NCBI GenBank assembly: GCA_016743235.1
Contig: VRZD01000002.1
Span: 124,001 to 188,000, forward strand
Reading direction: 5' to 3'
Origin: Pantanalinema sp. GBBB05
GTDB lineage: Bacteria; Cyanobacteriota; Cyanobacteriia; Leptolyngbyales; Leptolyngbyaceae
DNA: 64,000 bases
The notes under the pieces were generated by a model. It saw nothing but the letters and a program-made list of their open reading frames with translations. It searched no databases and was not told the origin of the DNA. Positions within the stretch are counted from its first letter, which is position 1. Each line of letters begins with the position of its first letter. The translations under genes were made by a program, and so were the position numbers. Shown here piece by piece: positions 7,915-17,008 of this stretch.

Positions 7915-9604
7915 GCCTCATTCTGCTGATACGATTTCTGTCTATCGTCGCACTCAACGGCGATCTCTGCTCATTACCCTGCTGATCTATTGGATATTGG
8001 TAATGGGTATCTGGGGCGTTTTTGCTTTCGATCGCGGACTACCCTTTGAAACCAGTTTTCCTGTTGCTTGTCAAAATAGTTTGCATGACTGTTTAAATTA
8101 TCCAGATGAGCTACGCCCATACAATAGTCTATTTTTAGGATTAGGTTATTTGCTCGGGTTTAATAATGGAAGCTATGTCACTTACCAACTATTATATGGA
8201 TTCCTATGGTGGGGCAGGGGAGTCTTAATCTACTTAATCTTTCGACGCTTATTTCCTGAGTCTTCACTTTTCAGCTTTTTACTTGGTGCATTGGTTATCG
8301 TCCATGCCTCCGACGGAGCACTAAATTGGATTGGGCAACTCCATCAGTTTGGTTTCATATTTCTGTTTATCTTAGCCGTTTATTTCTTACTGGAGAGTTG
8401 GCTAGCTCAAAGCCCACATCGTGCTATTACTTTTCTAGCCCTGTCTCTCCCTGCACTTTACATTTCATTATGGACTTATGAAAGCCACTTTTTCTTGGTT
8501 GCAAGTATCCCAATTCTGCTATTCATATTGCGACCTAAACTGAATTTACGCCTCATTGCAACCACTGTTATCTGGTATATTATCCCCGCAATTTATGGCT
8601 GGTTACAGCTTCAGAAGTATCTCATCTCTAAAGTTAATAATTATCAGACCTCGATCGTTCGACCAGATCTAAGCTTAAATACTATTTTTACAGATATTCA
8701 AGCTCACATCTGGCACAGCCTACAATTTTGGAAATGGTCAAATACTTTACCTGCCTACAGCATCGGTAAACTAGCTCCTATAATCGCTCTTTTGTGCGTT
8801 TTCACCTTCATAATTGGAGCTTACCTTCTATCACCTAGCACTGGTTTTTTTGGGCTATGTCTGCCTTCAATTCAGTCGTTAGGAATTTGCTTTGGTTTAG
8901 GCGTATTATTTCTAATTCTTAGTCTACCAATATATCTACTAATTGCTGGCAATACGACTTTCTGGCGTACTCAAATGCTGCCAGGCTTGGGAGCTGCTAT
9001 ATGTTTAGGGTCAGGAATATGTTTATTAGCAAAAATTTTACCTAAAAAGCAATATCAATCTTTATTTGTTATCACTGCCTGTGCTGCGATCGTGTTTTCA
9101 GGAGTACGGTCAGGTGTCTTACTACAAGGATTTCATGAGTATCGTTGGCAAATCCATCGTTCAGTCATGGCTCAGGTGGCCCAGCTAGTCCCTAGCATCA
9201 AAGACAATACAATGATTTTGCTGACTAACATGCCAAAAGGCTATGAGAAAGATCCTTTCGGTGCGGCAATGTGGTTTGACTTCCCGGTGCAATTAATCTA
9301 TCCTCGCCGCAAAGTTGTTGGTTACTTTATCTACGAAAATGGAGAGTCGGTGACGGATAACCCGTGGAAGTTTACGGCTACAGGAATGGAGTGGCAAAGA
9401 AAAGGAATGGCCCAAGAGCTTGACAAAGTTATGTATAGTCAAATCGTTGCTCTACGATATAACTCAGACGGTAAAATTTCACTATTAGAGCAGTTTCCTC
9501 GTGATCTTCTACCTCAAGCTTTTGACACAATGAGTTATAACCCGCTACAAAGAATCAAGCAAAAATTTATTTCTGAGCGCTCAATCCGTATGTTTGCCAG
9601 ATAG
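7913..9604 (+). CDS. Multi-pass membrane protein of the glycan cluster
   Basis: A 563-residue protein starting MPHSADT at the ATG 7913-7915. A longer frame from 7847 exists but would lie inside the divergent gene. About eleven hydrophobic stretches cover residues 20-420, with short hydrophilic loops; the C-terminal third is soluble. Motifs such as NSLFLGLGYLL and DGALNWIGQLHQ are typical of cyanobacterial O-antigen-type membrane proteins. No family can be named with certainty; a GT-C transferase or glycan-handling role is inferred. Base composition is clearly AT-richer than the genes before 7 kb. Confidence 0.7.
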   Translation: MPHSADTISVYRRTQRRSLLITLLIYWILVMGIWGVFAFDRGLPFETSFPVACQNSLHDCLNYPDELRPYNSLFLGLGYLLGFNNGSYVTYQLLYGFLWWGRGVLIYLIFRRLFPESSLFSFLLGALVIVHASDGALNWIGQLHQFGFIFLFILAVYFLLESWLAQSPHRAITFLALSLPALYISLWTYESHFFLVASIPILLFILRPKLNLRLIATTVIWYIIPAIYGWLQLQKYLISKVNNYQTSIVRPDLSLNTIFTDIQAHIWHSLQFWKWSNTLPAYSIGKLAPIIALLCVFTFIIGAYLLSPSTGFFGLCLPSIQSLGICFGLGVLFLILSLPIYLLIAGNTTFWRTQMLPGLGAAICLGSGICLLAKILPKKQYQSLFVITACAAIVFSGVRSGVLLQGFHEYRWQIHRSVMAQVAQLVPSIKDNTMILLTNMPKGYEKDPFGAAMWFDFPVQLIYPRRKVVGYFIYENGESVTDNPWKFTATGMEWQRKGMAQELDKVMYSQIVALRYNSDGKISLLEQFPRDLLPQAFDTMSYNPLQRIKQKFISERSIRMFAR

Positions 9605-9669
9605 AGAGGTGCGAGGCTAATTTCTACCCTCTAGTAAGTTTCGTCTCAAATAATTTCATAGGAAATCCA

Positions 9670-11634
9670 ATGATATTAACAACTTTTTTTCGTAGTCAAA
9701 TTGACAAAATAGTTAGGGCACTTAGCCCTAAATCTCAAGAAGGGTTCAGCATTTTAATTTTGATTATTATCTATTCATCATATATTACAGCTTTTCCTAG
9801 CATCACATTTCCTTGGTATTTCAATACCGAAGAATTTCCATATATCCAAGAAGTTTTGCGATTTATAAAGCTTGACTTCAACCAGCAGTTTTTTGATATT
9901 CCTGGTACTCCATTAATGCTATTGGGAACCTTTCTTTGGTCAGTTTACTACCGAATCTGCCTAATTTTTGGTTTCACAAATCCATCACATGGAATTCGCT
10001 ACTTCTCATTTGAGCATATGCAAGTACTTTACTTGCTAATGCGAAGTCTTTCCTATTTTTTCTATGTTCTTTCTATCGTTCTTACCTATGCAATTACTCG
10101 TCGCCTAACAAATTCTATCGGCGGCTTAGTTGCGGCTCTTCTATTAGGAGTATCGCCCATTTACGGCACTACCATTACCCATTTACGTATTGAACCTACT
10201 AACCTTTGTCTAGTGCTTTTATCTGTTTGGACAGTTCTCAAAGCTTTAGATTTCAAATCCTACAGGCTCTATCTTATTAGCGGTGTTATTGCTGGTATAG
10301 CAATGGCAGCCCGTTTTCAATCTATGCTGGCAATTTTACCAATTTTGCTAGCTTATTGTATTATCAATCCAACTATTTTTTCACAAAAAAAACACTGCTT
10401 ATTAAACATCTTTTTCTTCGTTATCATCATTTCAGTAACTATGGTTGCTGGTTATTCTGCTCTACTTTTGAAGTTAAACATTATAGGTAGAACAGGCTTA
10501 ACCGATCTATTTTTGCTGACATTTAATGAAGAAATATATCCAAAGGCAACTGCAACAGTTCAGAAGCTGTGGCTAGGTTTATTTACAATCGCAAGTGTAC
10601 TCATTGTTCTATTTCTAATTCCTCAAACTCGCTCTTTCTTCAAGAAAGTTATTTTCTCCTCTGCAACCACTGTATGTTCTGGATTCGTGATCGGATTTCT
10701 ATTAGGTGTACCAACAATCCTTTGGAGTGGAAACTATTTCCTAGCCTCAATAGAAATGTTTATTGAAAGAAATAAACTTGGACAGCCTTTTATTCATAAT
10801 CTACTAGATGTTATCAATCTCTTCTTATTTGGTCTAGGCGTCTGGGATTCTAAATCTCCTGAAATTATATCTACTGAAGTTGGCATTATTTATACGTACT
10901 TGCAAGGAATTTTACTGATTAGTGGAATCCTAATTATTTTAGCTAAACGGAAACAGTTACTCTTCCCTATATTAATCACTGCAACCATTGGAATTTTATC
11001 TCAATATGGCAAATTGCAAACAACTAGACACTTGGTAGCGTGGCTACCATACTTTCTAATTATTATGTCTATTCCAATAGCACTACTCTATGACTGGTGT
11101 TGGGACTGGTTACAGAAGAATAACTACCAAAATCAAAGGCAGTTCTTTAGAGCTTTTAGCTTGCTCATTTTAACAATTATTTTTGTTACTACTTTCAAAC
11201 CTCAAATCAATTCTGTTAATGTGCTTAATGCACACTTTAAAGAAAAGTTATTTTTATTCCCACCTATGGAGAAGTGGATAGCAGATAACACAACCGAGGA
11301 GGATAAGGTTTTTCATACCTGCTGTGAGCCTATTAATCAAGATGTTATTTTAGATTGGATGAAGTTAAATGGGGTTAAAATCCCATCTGGAATTAGAAGA
11401 ACTAAGCGATCAAAAATCTGGTTCGGTGATAAAGAAGCACTAATGCAAGTTAAGAAAGGTTATATTGTTATTTCAAGCAAGTCATTTAAAGGGCAGTACA
11501 TTGAATATTATCGAAAAATGAAGCCATCTAACGTCGTTGACCCATTTAATGATCCCCATTTTTCGCTTAAAAAGTTGATCGATCCAGGATTAGCAAATAA
11601 CTACAGAATCTACTATTTCGATCTTTCAAAGTAG
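9670..11634 (+). CDS. GT-C/ArnT-PMT-like membrane glycosyltransferase
   Basis: A 654-residue protein with about twelve membrane segments and a soluble C-terminal domain of roughly 130 residues. The first outer loop holds WYFNTEEFPY, an acidic pair in the position used for catalysis in ArnT/PMT-type transferases. IEPTNLCLVLLSVW and the following positive loop match the general pattern of this superfamily. AGGAAAT stands 6-8 bases before the ATG. It follows the preceding gene by 65 bases on the same strand, and these two are the only plus-strand genes in the glycan cluster. It is very AT-rich, which suggests horizontal transfer. Confidence 0.72.
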   Translation: MILTTFFRSQIDKIVRALSPKSQEGFSILILIIIYSSYITAFPSITFPWYFNTEEFPYIQEVLRFIKLDFNQQFFDIPGTPLMLLGTFLWSVYYRICLIFGFTNPSHGIRYFSFEHMQVLYLLMRSLSYFFYVLSIVLTYAITRRLTNSIGGLVAALLLGVSPIYGTTITHLRIEPTNLCLVLLSVWTVLKALDFKSYRLYLISGVIAGIAMAARFQSMLAILPILLAYCIINPTIFSQKKHCLLNIFFFVIIISVTMVAGYSALLLKLNIIGRTGLTDLFLLTFNEEIYPKATATVQKLWLGLFTIASVLIVLFLIPQTRSFFKKVIFSSATTVCSGFVIGFLLGVPTILWSGNYFLASIEMFIERNKLGQPFIHNLLDVINLFLFGLGVWDSKSPEIISTEVGIIYTYLQGILLISGILIILAKRKQLLFPILITATIGILSQYGKLQTTRHLVAWLPYFLIIMSIPIALLYDWCWDWLQKNNYQNQRQFFRAFSLLILTIIFVTTFKPQINSVNVLNAHFKEKLFLFPPMEKWIADNTTEEDKVFHTCCEPINQDVILDWMKLNGVKIPSGIRRTKRSKIWFGDKEALMQVKKGYIVISSKSFKGQYIEYYRKMKPSNVVDPFNDPHFSLKKLIDPGLANNYRIYYFDLSK

Positions 11635-11704
11635 ATTATTAGATGAGAGAGAATAGATAAAACTTACGACCTCTAGGCAAAATCAATGGCTATAGTTCAA
11701 ATAG

Positions 11705-13486
11705 TCAAATTTTGGAAACCTCAATAACAGTCATCGTAAATGACCGCTGACCCCGATTTATCGGATAACTAGCAAGAGGCTTAGCTTGAAACCCAGCTTT
11801 ACTTAATGACTGCTTTACTAGTGGGGAAAGAGGATAAGTTTGTTTAGAGAGAATGACAACTTTTGGGTGTTGCTGTAGCTGTTTCTGTACCTGCTCGATC
11901 GATAAGTATGGCGTAGATAATGATGGAAACTCTTCACTGATTAATCGATAGCCCCACAGATAAGTAGAGGCGATCGCTCGATAAACATGTGCCTCATTCC
12001 CGTCATACCAGAAAACTAACTTTATTTCTGGATCAATGGATTGCAGGATCTTATTAGCATCCATTGTTGCTAAATAATCTTCTTCCTGTTGATTCCTACG
12101 CCCCAGGTCAGAAGCTAGCATAGCTGTCTTTAAAACTGGCGTTGTTAAGGTTAAAACTAGTACAAGACCAGCAATAACAGCGACTTTACGAGGTATACGA
12201 GACTGAGCCAGCAGTAGTGAACAAACCCCAACAAAGAAATAAAGACAGCAATAGGCTAAAGCTAGATCTGGATAATAAGGAATTAAAGTTTCATCTACTG
12301 GATCAACTAGCAGGAAGGTAGTGCTAATAATAATACAGAGAGAAAGCGCTAGTCCTACCTCAATCTTGCGTAACCTTTCTAAGACACTAGCCAATTGTGA
12401 GCCGATCGCTAAAAATAGAAATGGAATTGAGTAGCTAGCATAGAAGTAAGATTGCAAGAAAATTGTTCCTTTAAGTTCTAAAATAACTTGAAGACTGAAA
12501 AACAAAATGAAGCATAATTGGAACCCGATCACTAATGCGCTGAGTATTATTTTCCTAATTCTATTAAGCCATACTAATAAGATACTACTGATAAAAGCAA
12601 ATACAGGTAATAGCAGCCAAGTAGCTTGTGGCAGCCAGTTTGACCAATCCTGTGTAAAGGGATTGGGTTTACCGACAGAACTTAAAGCAAAGTTAATTGA
12701 GGGCAAATAAAATAGGAAGTCACGATTAATAGAATAATTAATTAAGCCAAAAAAAATAATACTTATGATCAAACCGACAATAGTAAATTGGAAGCTAGTA
12801 ATTAATGCTCTCTTTTGATAAAACTTATTACTACAAAGGAAGTAAACTAGTAGAGAAGGAATGCAGAAAACCCAAGTGATATTTGAAATCAGTAAAGCTC
12901 CACAAGAGCATCCACTCAGAAGAAGCGCTAATTGCCAATAGCGAGATGTTGAGGCATAGGTCAGCATTAACATTGTTAATAAACAGTAAGCAATACCAAC
13001 TCCATCAACATAGTCCCAACCAACTGCCATAATAAAGTATGGATAGCACCCCATAGCTATGGCAGTCACTAAACCAGTACGCCAACCAAAATGCAGTTTT
13101 AGAATTAGATAAAGTGAAATAGCAGCAAGATAATAAACTCCTAAATGTAGGACATAGTTTGCCACTATAGGTGGCAAAAGCTCATATAACAAATGACCTG
13201 GAAGAATCCAGGAGAGGCGAGTACCATAATATGTACCAGCAAATACTTTGAGATATTGCGCAGGTTGGAGCATATATCCCAAATAAACCCAAGGATCAAT
13301 GAGGTGAGAAGCAGTATATATCCAGCCTCTATAAATTAATAATTGTAGCCAGGGCAAAGCGAGGATAGTTAAGATACTCCAGTCAATTCGGCTAGACATT
13401 TGACGAAGCTTCAATCGCCCTCCTAAAACCAAAATATTTGAACAATGTTTAACCCAAGCAGTAAAGATACTGCTACTGAAAAGCAT
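11705..13486 (-). CDS. Multi-pass membrane protein, GT-C-like
   Basis: A 593-residue protein with about eleven hydrophobic helices and a C-terminal soluble part of about 120 residues after residue 450. PWVYLGYM in the first loop and GWDYVDGVGIAY further on are acidic-aromatic loop motifs resembling those of GT-C enzymes. It is read convergently with the 9.7-11.6 kb gene. The ATG at 13486 is used here; another ATG at 13399 (MSSRIDW) would start closer to the first helix. Function is inferred from fold pattern and neighbours only. Confidence 0.68.
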   Translation of the reverse strand: MLFSSSIFTAWVKHCSNILVLGGRLKLRQMSSRIDWSILTILALPWLQLLIYRGWIYTASHLIDPWVYLGYMLQPAQYLKVFAGTYYGTRLSWILPGHLLYELLPPIVANYVLHLGVYYLAAISLYLILKLHFGWRTGLVTAIAMGCYPYFIMAVGWDYVDGVGIAYCLLTMLMLTYASTSRYWQLALLLSGCSCGALLISNITWVFCIPSLLVYFLCSNKFYQKRALITSFQFTIVGLIISIIFFGLINYSINRDFLFYLPSINFALSSVGKPNPFTQDWSNWLPQATWLLLPVFAFISSILLVWLNRIRKIILSALVIGFQLCFILFFSLQVILELKGTIFLQSYFYASYSIPFLFLAIGSQLASVLERLRKIEVGLALSLCIIISTTFLLVDPVDETLIPYYPDLALAYCCLYFFVGVCSLLLAQSRIPRKVAVIAGLVLVLTLTTPVLKTAMLASDLGRRNQQEEDYLATMDANKILQSIDPEIKLVFWYDGNEAHVYRAIASTYLWGYRLISEEFPSLSTPYLSIEQVQKQLQQHPKVVILSKQTYPLSPLVKQSLSKAGFQAKPLASYPINRGQRSFTMTVIEVSKI

Positions 13487-13521
13487 TTATTTAGGGGTTT
13501 ATTTAAACACATCAGAAGTAG

Positions 13522-14145
13522 TTACTCTGACCGAGTACACTCTAAAATAATGTGAGTATAAGGGATCCTGAGTAAATCATGACGAATATTAACTACAATC
13601 TGGGGAAAAACCTGAGTAGCTAGTTGATAGTAGCCGTTCTTAGTCCGAACATTCTGTCCACGATCCTTAGAGAGGATATATCTAGCACAAGCAGACTGAT
13701 CATTTGTAAAGACACCATCAAACGTAATCAGTCTGCCTCCTGGTTTTAGAGCAGTCTTTGCTAACTGAAATAATTGTATTGCTTCAGTATCATCCAGATG
13801 ATGCAGGATACCCATTGCTAGAACAATATCAAAATACGAGGAGTGTTTAAGCGTAGTAGTACTAACGGATTCACAAACAAATGTGGCACGATCTCCAAAT
13901 CGGCTCCGAGCGGCTTGAATATACGCTTGGCTAAGATCAAATCCCAGATACTCTACATTAGGCAAGTAAAGGAACATATCTCCAGGACCACACCCAATAT
14001 CAAGCACCCGATCTCTATTCTTTGGGCAAATATATTGCCTGGCAAGAACTTGGCGATAAGATGCACTGCCAATCAATACTCCAAACAAGCTATAAACAGC
14101 AGGCATTGATAAAATTGAACGAATTCCTTGAATAATTTGCGCCAT
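13522..14145 (-). CDS. Class I SAM-dependent methyltransferase
   Basis: A 207-residue enzyme with clear motif I RVLDIGCGPGD, strand-2 LGFDLSQ and post-II LAMGILHHLDD. GGRLITFDGVF fits the motif III region. It is short, being the core fold with a helical N-terminal extension. The gene begins 10 bases after the stop of the zinc-ribbon methyltransferase upstream and is followed 35 bases later by a membrane-protein gene. The pair of adjacent methyltransferases suggests two modifications of the same glycan. The substrate cannot be read. Confidence 0.85.
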   Translation of the reverse strand: MAQIIQGIRSILSMPAVYSLFGVLIGSASYRQVLARQYICPKNRDRVLDIGCGPGDMFLYLPNVEYLGFDLSQAYIQAARSRFGDRATFVCESVSTTTLKHSSYFDIVLAMGILHHLDDTEAIQLFQLAKTALKPGGRLITFDGVFTNDQSACARYILSKDRGQNVRTKNGYYQLATQVFPQIVVNIRHDLLRIPYTHIILECTRSE

Positions 14146-14155
14146 AATTAAGTTC

Positions 14156-15025
14156 CTACACCTTTATAGCAACTAATAGCAAAGAACCCCCGGCAGGGAA
14201 CGAAATACCAGATCGGATCAGCCAGTGCTCCACGCTAAGCAAATTTTCTAAAACCTTATTGAGCAAACCATTGATCCTCAATTCTGAAGTGGGATCGTAG
14301 TTAGTCATGGGCTGTTGCTGCTGCAATCGAGAGGCTAGCATTAAAGGCAGAAGCAATGAAACAAAAGATGTCATTTTGACTACTTTGAAACCAACCCTCT
14401 CTACCTTTATTTTTAGTTCATTAGCACGATATCTACGAATATGGTGGGCATAATCATCGGCATAGCTCCATAGCCAGGGATGTTGAGGGACTGTTAATAC
14501 AATCCCACCTCCTACAGATACAGACCGATACATTTCAGCCAAAACTTTTATATCTGTTTCGATATGCTCTAAAACATCAAAGGCGCCTATTACATCAAAT
14601 TCCGCTTCAAAGGGAATTTTACAGGCATCCATTTGAAATAATTCAGTTCTAGATAAACGTCGAGCAGCAAAGTTTAGACCTTCTACATACAACTCACTTC
14701 CCGCTAACGATACATGAGGTAGAGCCTGTTCTAAACCAGCCAAAACGAACCCAGTTCCACAACCAATTTCTAGAATCTTTCTAGATTGGGGGAAAAATTT
14801 TTTCAAAGCCCAAATAATTAAGCGATTGCGCGAGCGAAACCAAAAATTTTTTTCTTCTAATTTGAATAGCTCAGGAAAGAAACTAATCTCATAATTGTTG
14901 CCTATCTGAGCGATTTCGGGAGCAAAAGCCCAATGACAATTAATTTTTTTGGGTTGATAGCCGCAAGCTGGACAGATCCATGTTGCATGATTAAATCGCT
15001 CGCTACAGCTATAGCAAATCTTCAT
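14156..15025 (-). CDS. SAM-dependent methyltransferase with N-terminal zinc ribbon
   Basis: A 289-residue protein. Residues 4-24 carry two Cys pairs, CYSC and CPAC, about 15 residues apart: a small zinc ribbon. The methyltransferase core follows from about residue 75, with KILEIGCGTGF as motif I, GSELYVEGL, and GAFDVLEHIETD. Zinc-ribbon-fused methyltransferases occur in polysaccharide clusters. The C-terminus has a hydrophobic end. Its ATG lies 13 bases after the stop of the formyltransferase gene. A TTTTTTTT tract occurs close to the gene start. Confidence 0.85.
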   Translation of the reverse strand: MKICYSCSERFNHATWICPACGYQPKKINCHWAFAPEIAQIGNNYEISFFPELFKLEEKNFWFRSRNRLIIWALKKFFPQSRKILEIGCGTGFVLAGLEQALPHVSLAGSELYVEGLNFAARRLSRTELFQMDACKIPFEAEFDVIGAFDVLEHIETDIKVLAEMYRSVSVGGGIVLTVPQHPWLWSYADDYAHHIRRYRANELKIKVERVGFKVVKMTSFVSLLLPLMLASRLQQQQPMTNYDPTSELRINGLLNKVLENLLSVEHWLIRSGISFPAGGSLLLVAIKV

Positions 15026-15038
15026 TGATAGCTTTAGT

Positions 15039-15920
15039 CTAGTTTTTTTTGGTCAATCTTTCTCGCAGTCGATCGAAAACAATCGGTGCTCCAAATTCAT
15101 CTCTCGCAGCCAAAATCTTTATCATTCCAGAACCACAAATAACCTCCGGAACTCCCTGAGTAATACACCATATTTTTCCTGGATATCTCTCCTCAAATTG
15201 ACGATCGCCAGAAACAGCAACTTGATCAACAAATATTGGCTTCGACTTATAAATAGCTCTTGCTCCACAATAAGGATAGCCAACTGCATCAACAAACCTC
15301 AATATCTTTTCTGCACTCCAATTCCAGTCTATATAGTAATCGTCTTCATCTCGCCAAATACTAAAAGTCGCTTCTGCTTCATTCTGGGGAAATGAAGTTA
15401 GAGTATGCTTAGCAAATTTGTCTAGAATATTTCTAGCAACTTGGGCATAAGCCTCACCTAATAGGATATAAGCATCTCTAATCTTTATTGGATAAGAAAT
15501 AGGGATACTTTTTTGCTCATAAATTTCCCCTGTATCGACCACAGAGTTTAAGGGCTTAAGAGCAGTAACGCCGATCTCTTTTTTACCCAGAATAAGAGAA
15601 GTTACAGTTGGGGAGAAGCCTCTGAACTTTGGCAATAGGGAATCATGTAAAACTACAAATCTTTCATCAACCTGCTCAATAATATATTGCCAGCCTGCAA
15701 CAAAAACTATATCTGCTGTCGCTAGAAGCTCTGAGGTTAGATCATTCTGCATAAAAAATGGATAGCCACTTTCTAAGCAAATTGACTGAATATCCTCTAG
15801 AGAATTGTGCAAAGTTCCTTTCGTATTATATGAAGCCACAAACTGAACATGGCAATCAGTACAAATTGATTTAAAGAAACTAAATCCCTTAAAGCCAGCT
15901 ACTAAGAATCCTATTTTCAC
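15039..15920 (-). CDS. Formyltransferase-family protein (Fmt/ArnA-like), possible sugar N-formyltransferase
   Basis: About 293 residues. HDSLLPKFRG near residues 93-102 corresponds to the HPSLLPxxRG motif of 10-formyl-tetrahydrofolate-dependent formyltransferases; VVDTGEIY supplies the catalytic aspartate. The asparagine that normally stands two places before the histidine is replaced (VLH instead of N-x-H). A C-terminal domain from about residue 200 resembles the Fmt C-terminal region. Within the glycan cluster it may formylate an amino sugar. The start is GTG at 15920, with an alternative TTG at 15926; neither has a strong ribosome-binding site. Confidence 0.78.
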   Translation of the reverse strand: MKIGFLVAGFKGFSFFKSICTDCHVQFVASYNTKGTLHNSLEDIQSICLESGYPFFMQNDLTSELLATADIVFVAGWQYIIEQVDERFVVLHDSLLPKFRGFSPTVTSLILGKKEIGVTALKPLNSVVDTGEIYEQKSIPISYPIKIRDAYILLGEAYAQVARNILDKFAKHTLTSFPQNEAEATFSIWRDEDDYYIDWNWSAEKILRFVDAVGYPYCGARAIYKSKPIFVDQVAVSGDRQFEERYPGKIWCITQGVPEVICGSGMIKILAARDEFGAPIVFDRLRERLTKKN

Positions 15921-15948
15921 GATCAAAGTTCATCCAGATAATGTTCAA

Positions 15949-16926
15949 TTATTTTACGGCTGTTCTTATTACATCTGTATACTCACTCACACTTAACTTT
16001 GAAAAGTTATTTGTTTGATTTCTGATGACATACAGTGGTCGTTTTTTGATCTCATCAAATGACTTACCAAGATAGATTCCAATGATTCCTAAATTCGCAA
16101 TAATAATACCACCCAAGAAATAGATAGAAACAATTAGGCTACTCCAACCTGATACCAAGGTGCCATATATAAGAGCATGCAAAATAATATACATTCCATA
16201 CACAAAAGCAAAAAACGATATAAGGAAACCTAGTTTTACTGATAATCTGAGAGGCTTATCAGAATAGGCAATAATAGTTTCTGTTGCCAACTTCCAAAGC
16301 TTCCTGAATGTATATGTACTTTTTCCAGATAAACGCTTATCGTGAGCAACTTCAATGCTGGCAGTTGGAAAACCCATCCAATCTACTAAACCACCAAAAA
16401 AGCGAAGTTGTTCACGAATCAAGCGAAAGTTATGGACAACTCTACTAGAAACAATTCGAAAATTTCCAACCTGAGGATCGTAATTAATATCAGCTAAATA
16501 ATTAAATGTTTTATAAAATAGCCATGAGGTTAATCGTTTGAGAGTGGGGTCTTGACGGCGACCTCTTCTAGCTAAAACTACATCGTATCCCTCTTGGGCT
16601 TTGGCATAAAGTCGGGGAATCTCTTCAGGACGATCCTGTAAATCACAGTCCATTACTACAGCCCAATCTCCACTGCAATAATCTAATCCAGCAGTAATTC
16701 CGTAGTGTTGACCAAAGTTGCGGCTAAACTGAATTCCTTTAACACGGGGATCTTGTTTAGAAATCTCAATAATAATGTCCCAAGAACGATCGCCACCACA
16801 GTCCTCAACCAAGATAATTTCAAAATCAGTTGAAATTATTTCTAAAGAGTCTTTAAGACGACGATATAACTCGGGTAAACAAGCTTCTGCGCGATAGACA
16901 GGGATAATTACGGAGATCAACGCCAT
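15949..16926 (-). CDS. GT2 glycosyltransferase with two C-terminal membrane helices (GtrB/DPM type)
   Basis: A 325-residue polyprenyl-phosphate glycosyltransferase. The GT-A domain begins ISVIIPVYRAEA, with LVEDCGGDRSWD and VVMDCDLQDRPEE as the nucleotide and metal sites and GNFRIVSSRV as the acceptor region. Two hydrophobic helices near residues 235-300 anchor it. Such enzymes load a sugar on undecaprenyl phosphate for GT-C transferases, of which three are encoded nearby. The ATG at 16926 gives the usual family start; the frame continues to an ATG at 16986, which would add 20 residues with a KVEVKPVEVNV run. Confidence 0.88.
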   Translation of the reverse strand: MALISVIIPVYRAEACLPELYRRLKDSLEIISTDFEIILVEDCGGDRSWDIIIEISKQDPRVKGIQFSRNFGQHYGITAGLDYCSGDWAVVMDCDLQDRPEEIPRLYAKAQEGYDVVLARRGRRQDPTLKRLTSWLFYKTFNYLADINYDPQVGNFRIVSSRVVHNFRLIREQLRFFGGLVDWMGFPTASIEVAHDKRLSGKSTYTFRKLWKLATETIIAYSDKPLRLSVKLGFLISFFAFVYGMYIILHALIYGTLVSGWSSLIVSIYFLGGIIIANLGIIGIYLGKSFDEIKKRPLYVIRNQTNNFSKLSVSEYTDVIRTAVK

Positions 16927-17008
16927 AACATTTACTTCAACTGGCTTTACTTCAACTTTGATGCCTTGAATTGGAACCCTCAACATTTAAAGTGTTAAAG
17001 GCTCAAAA

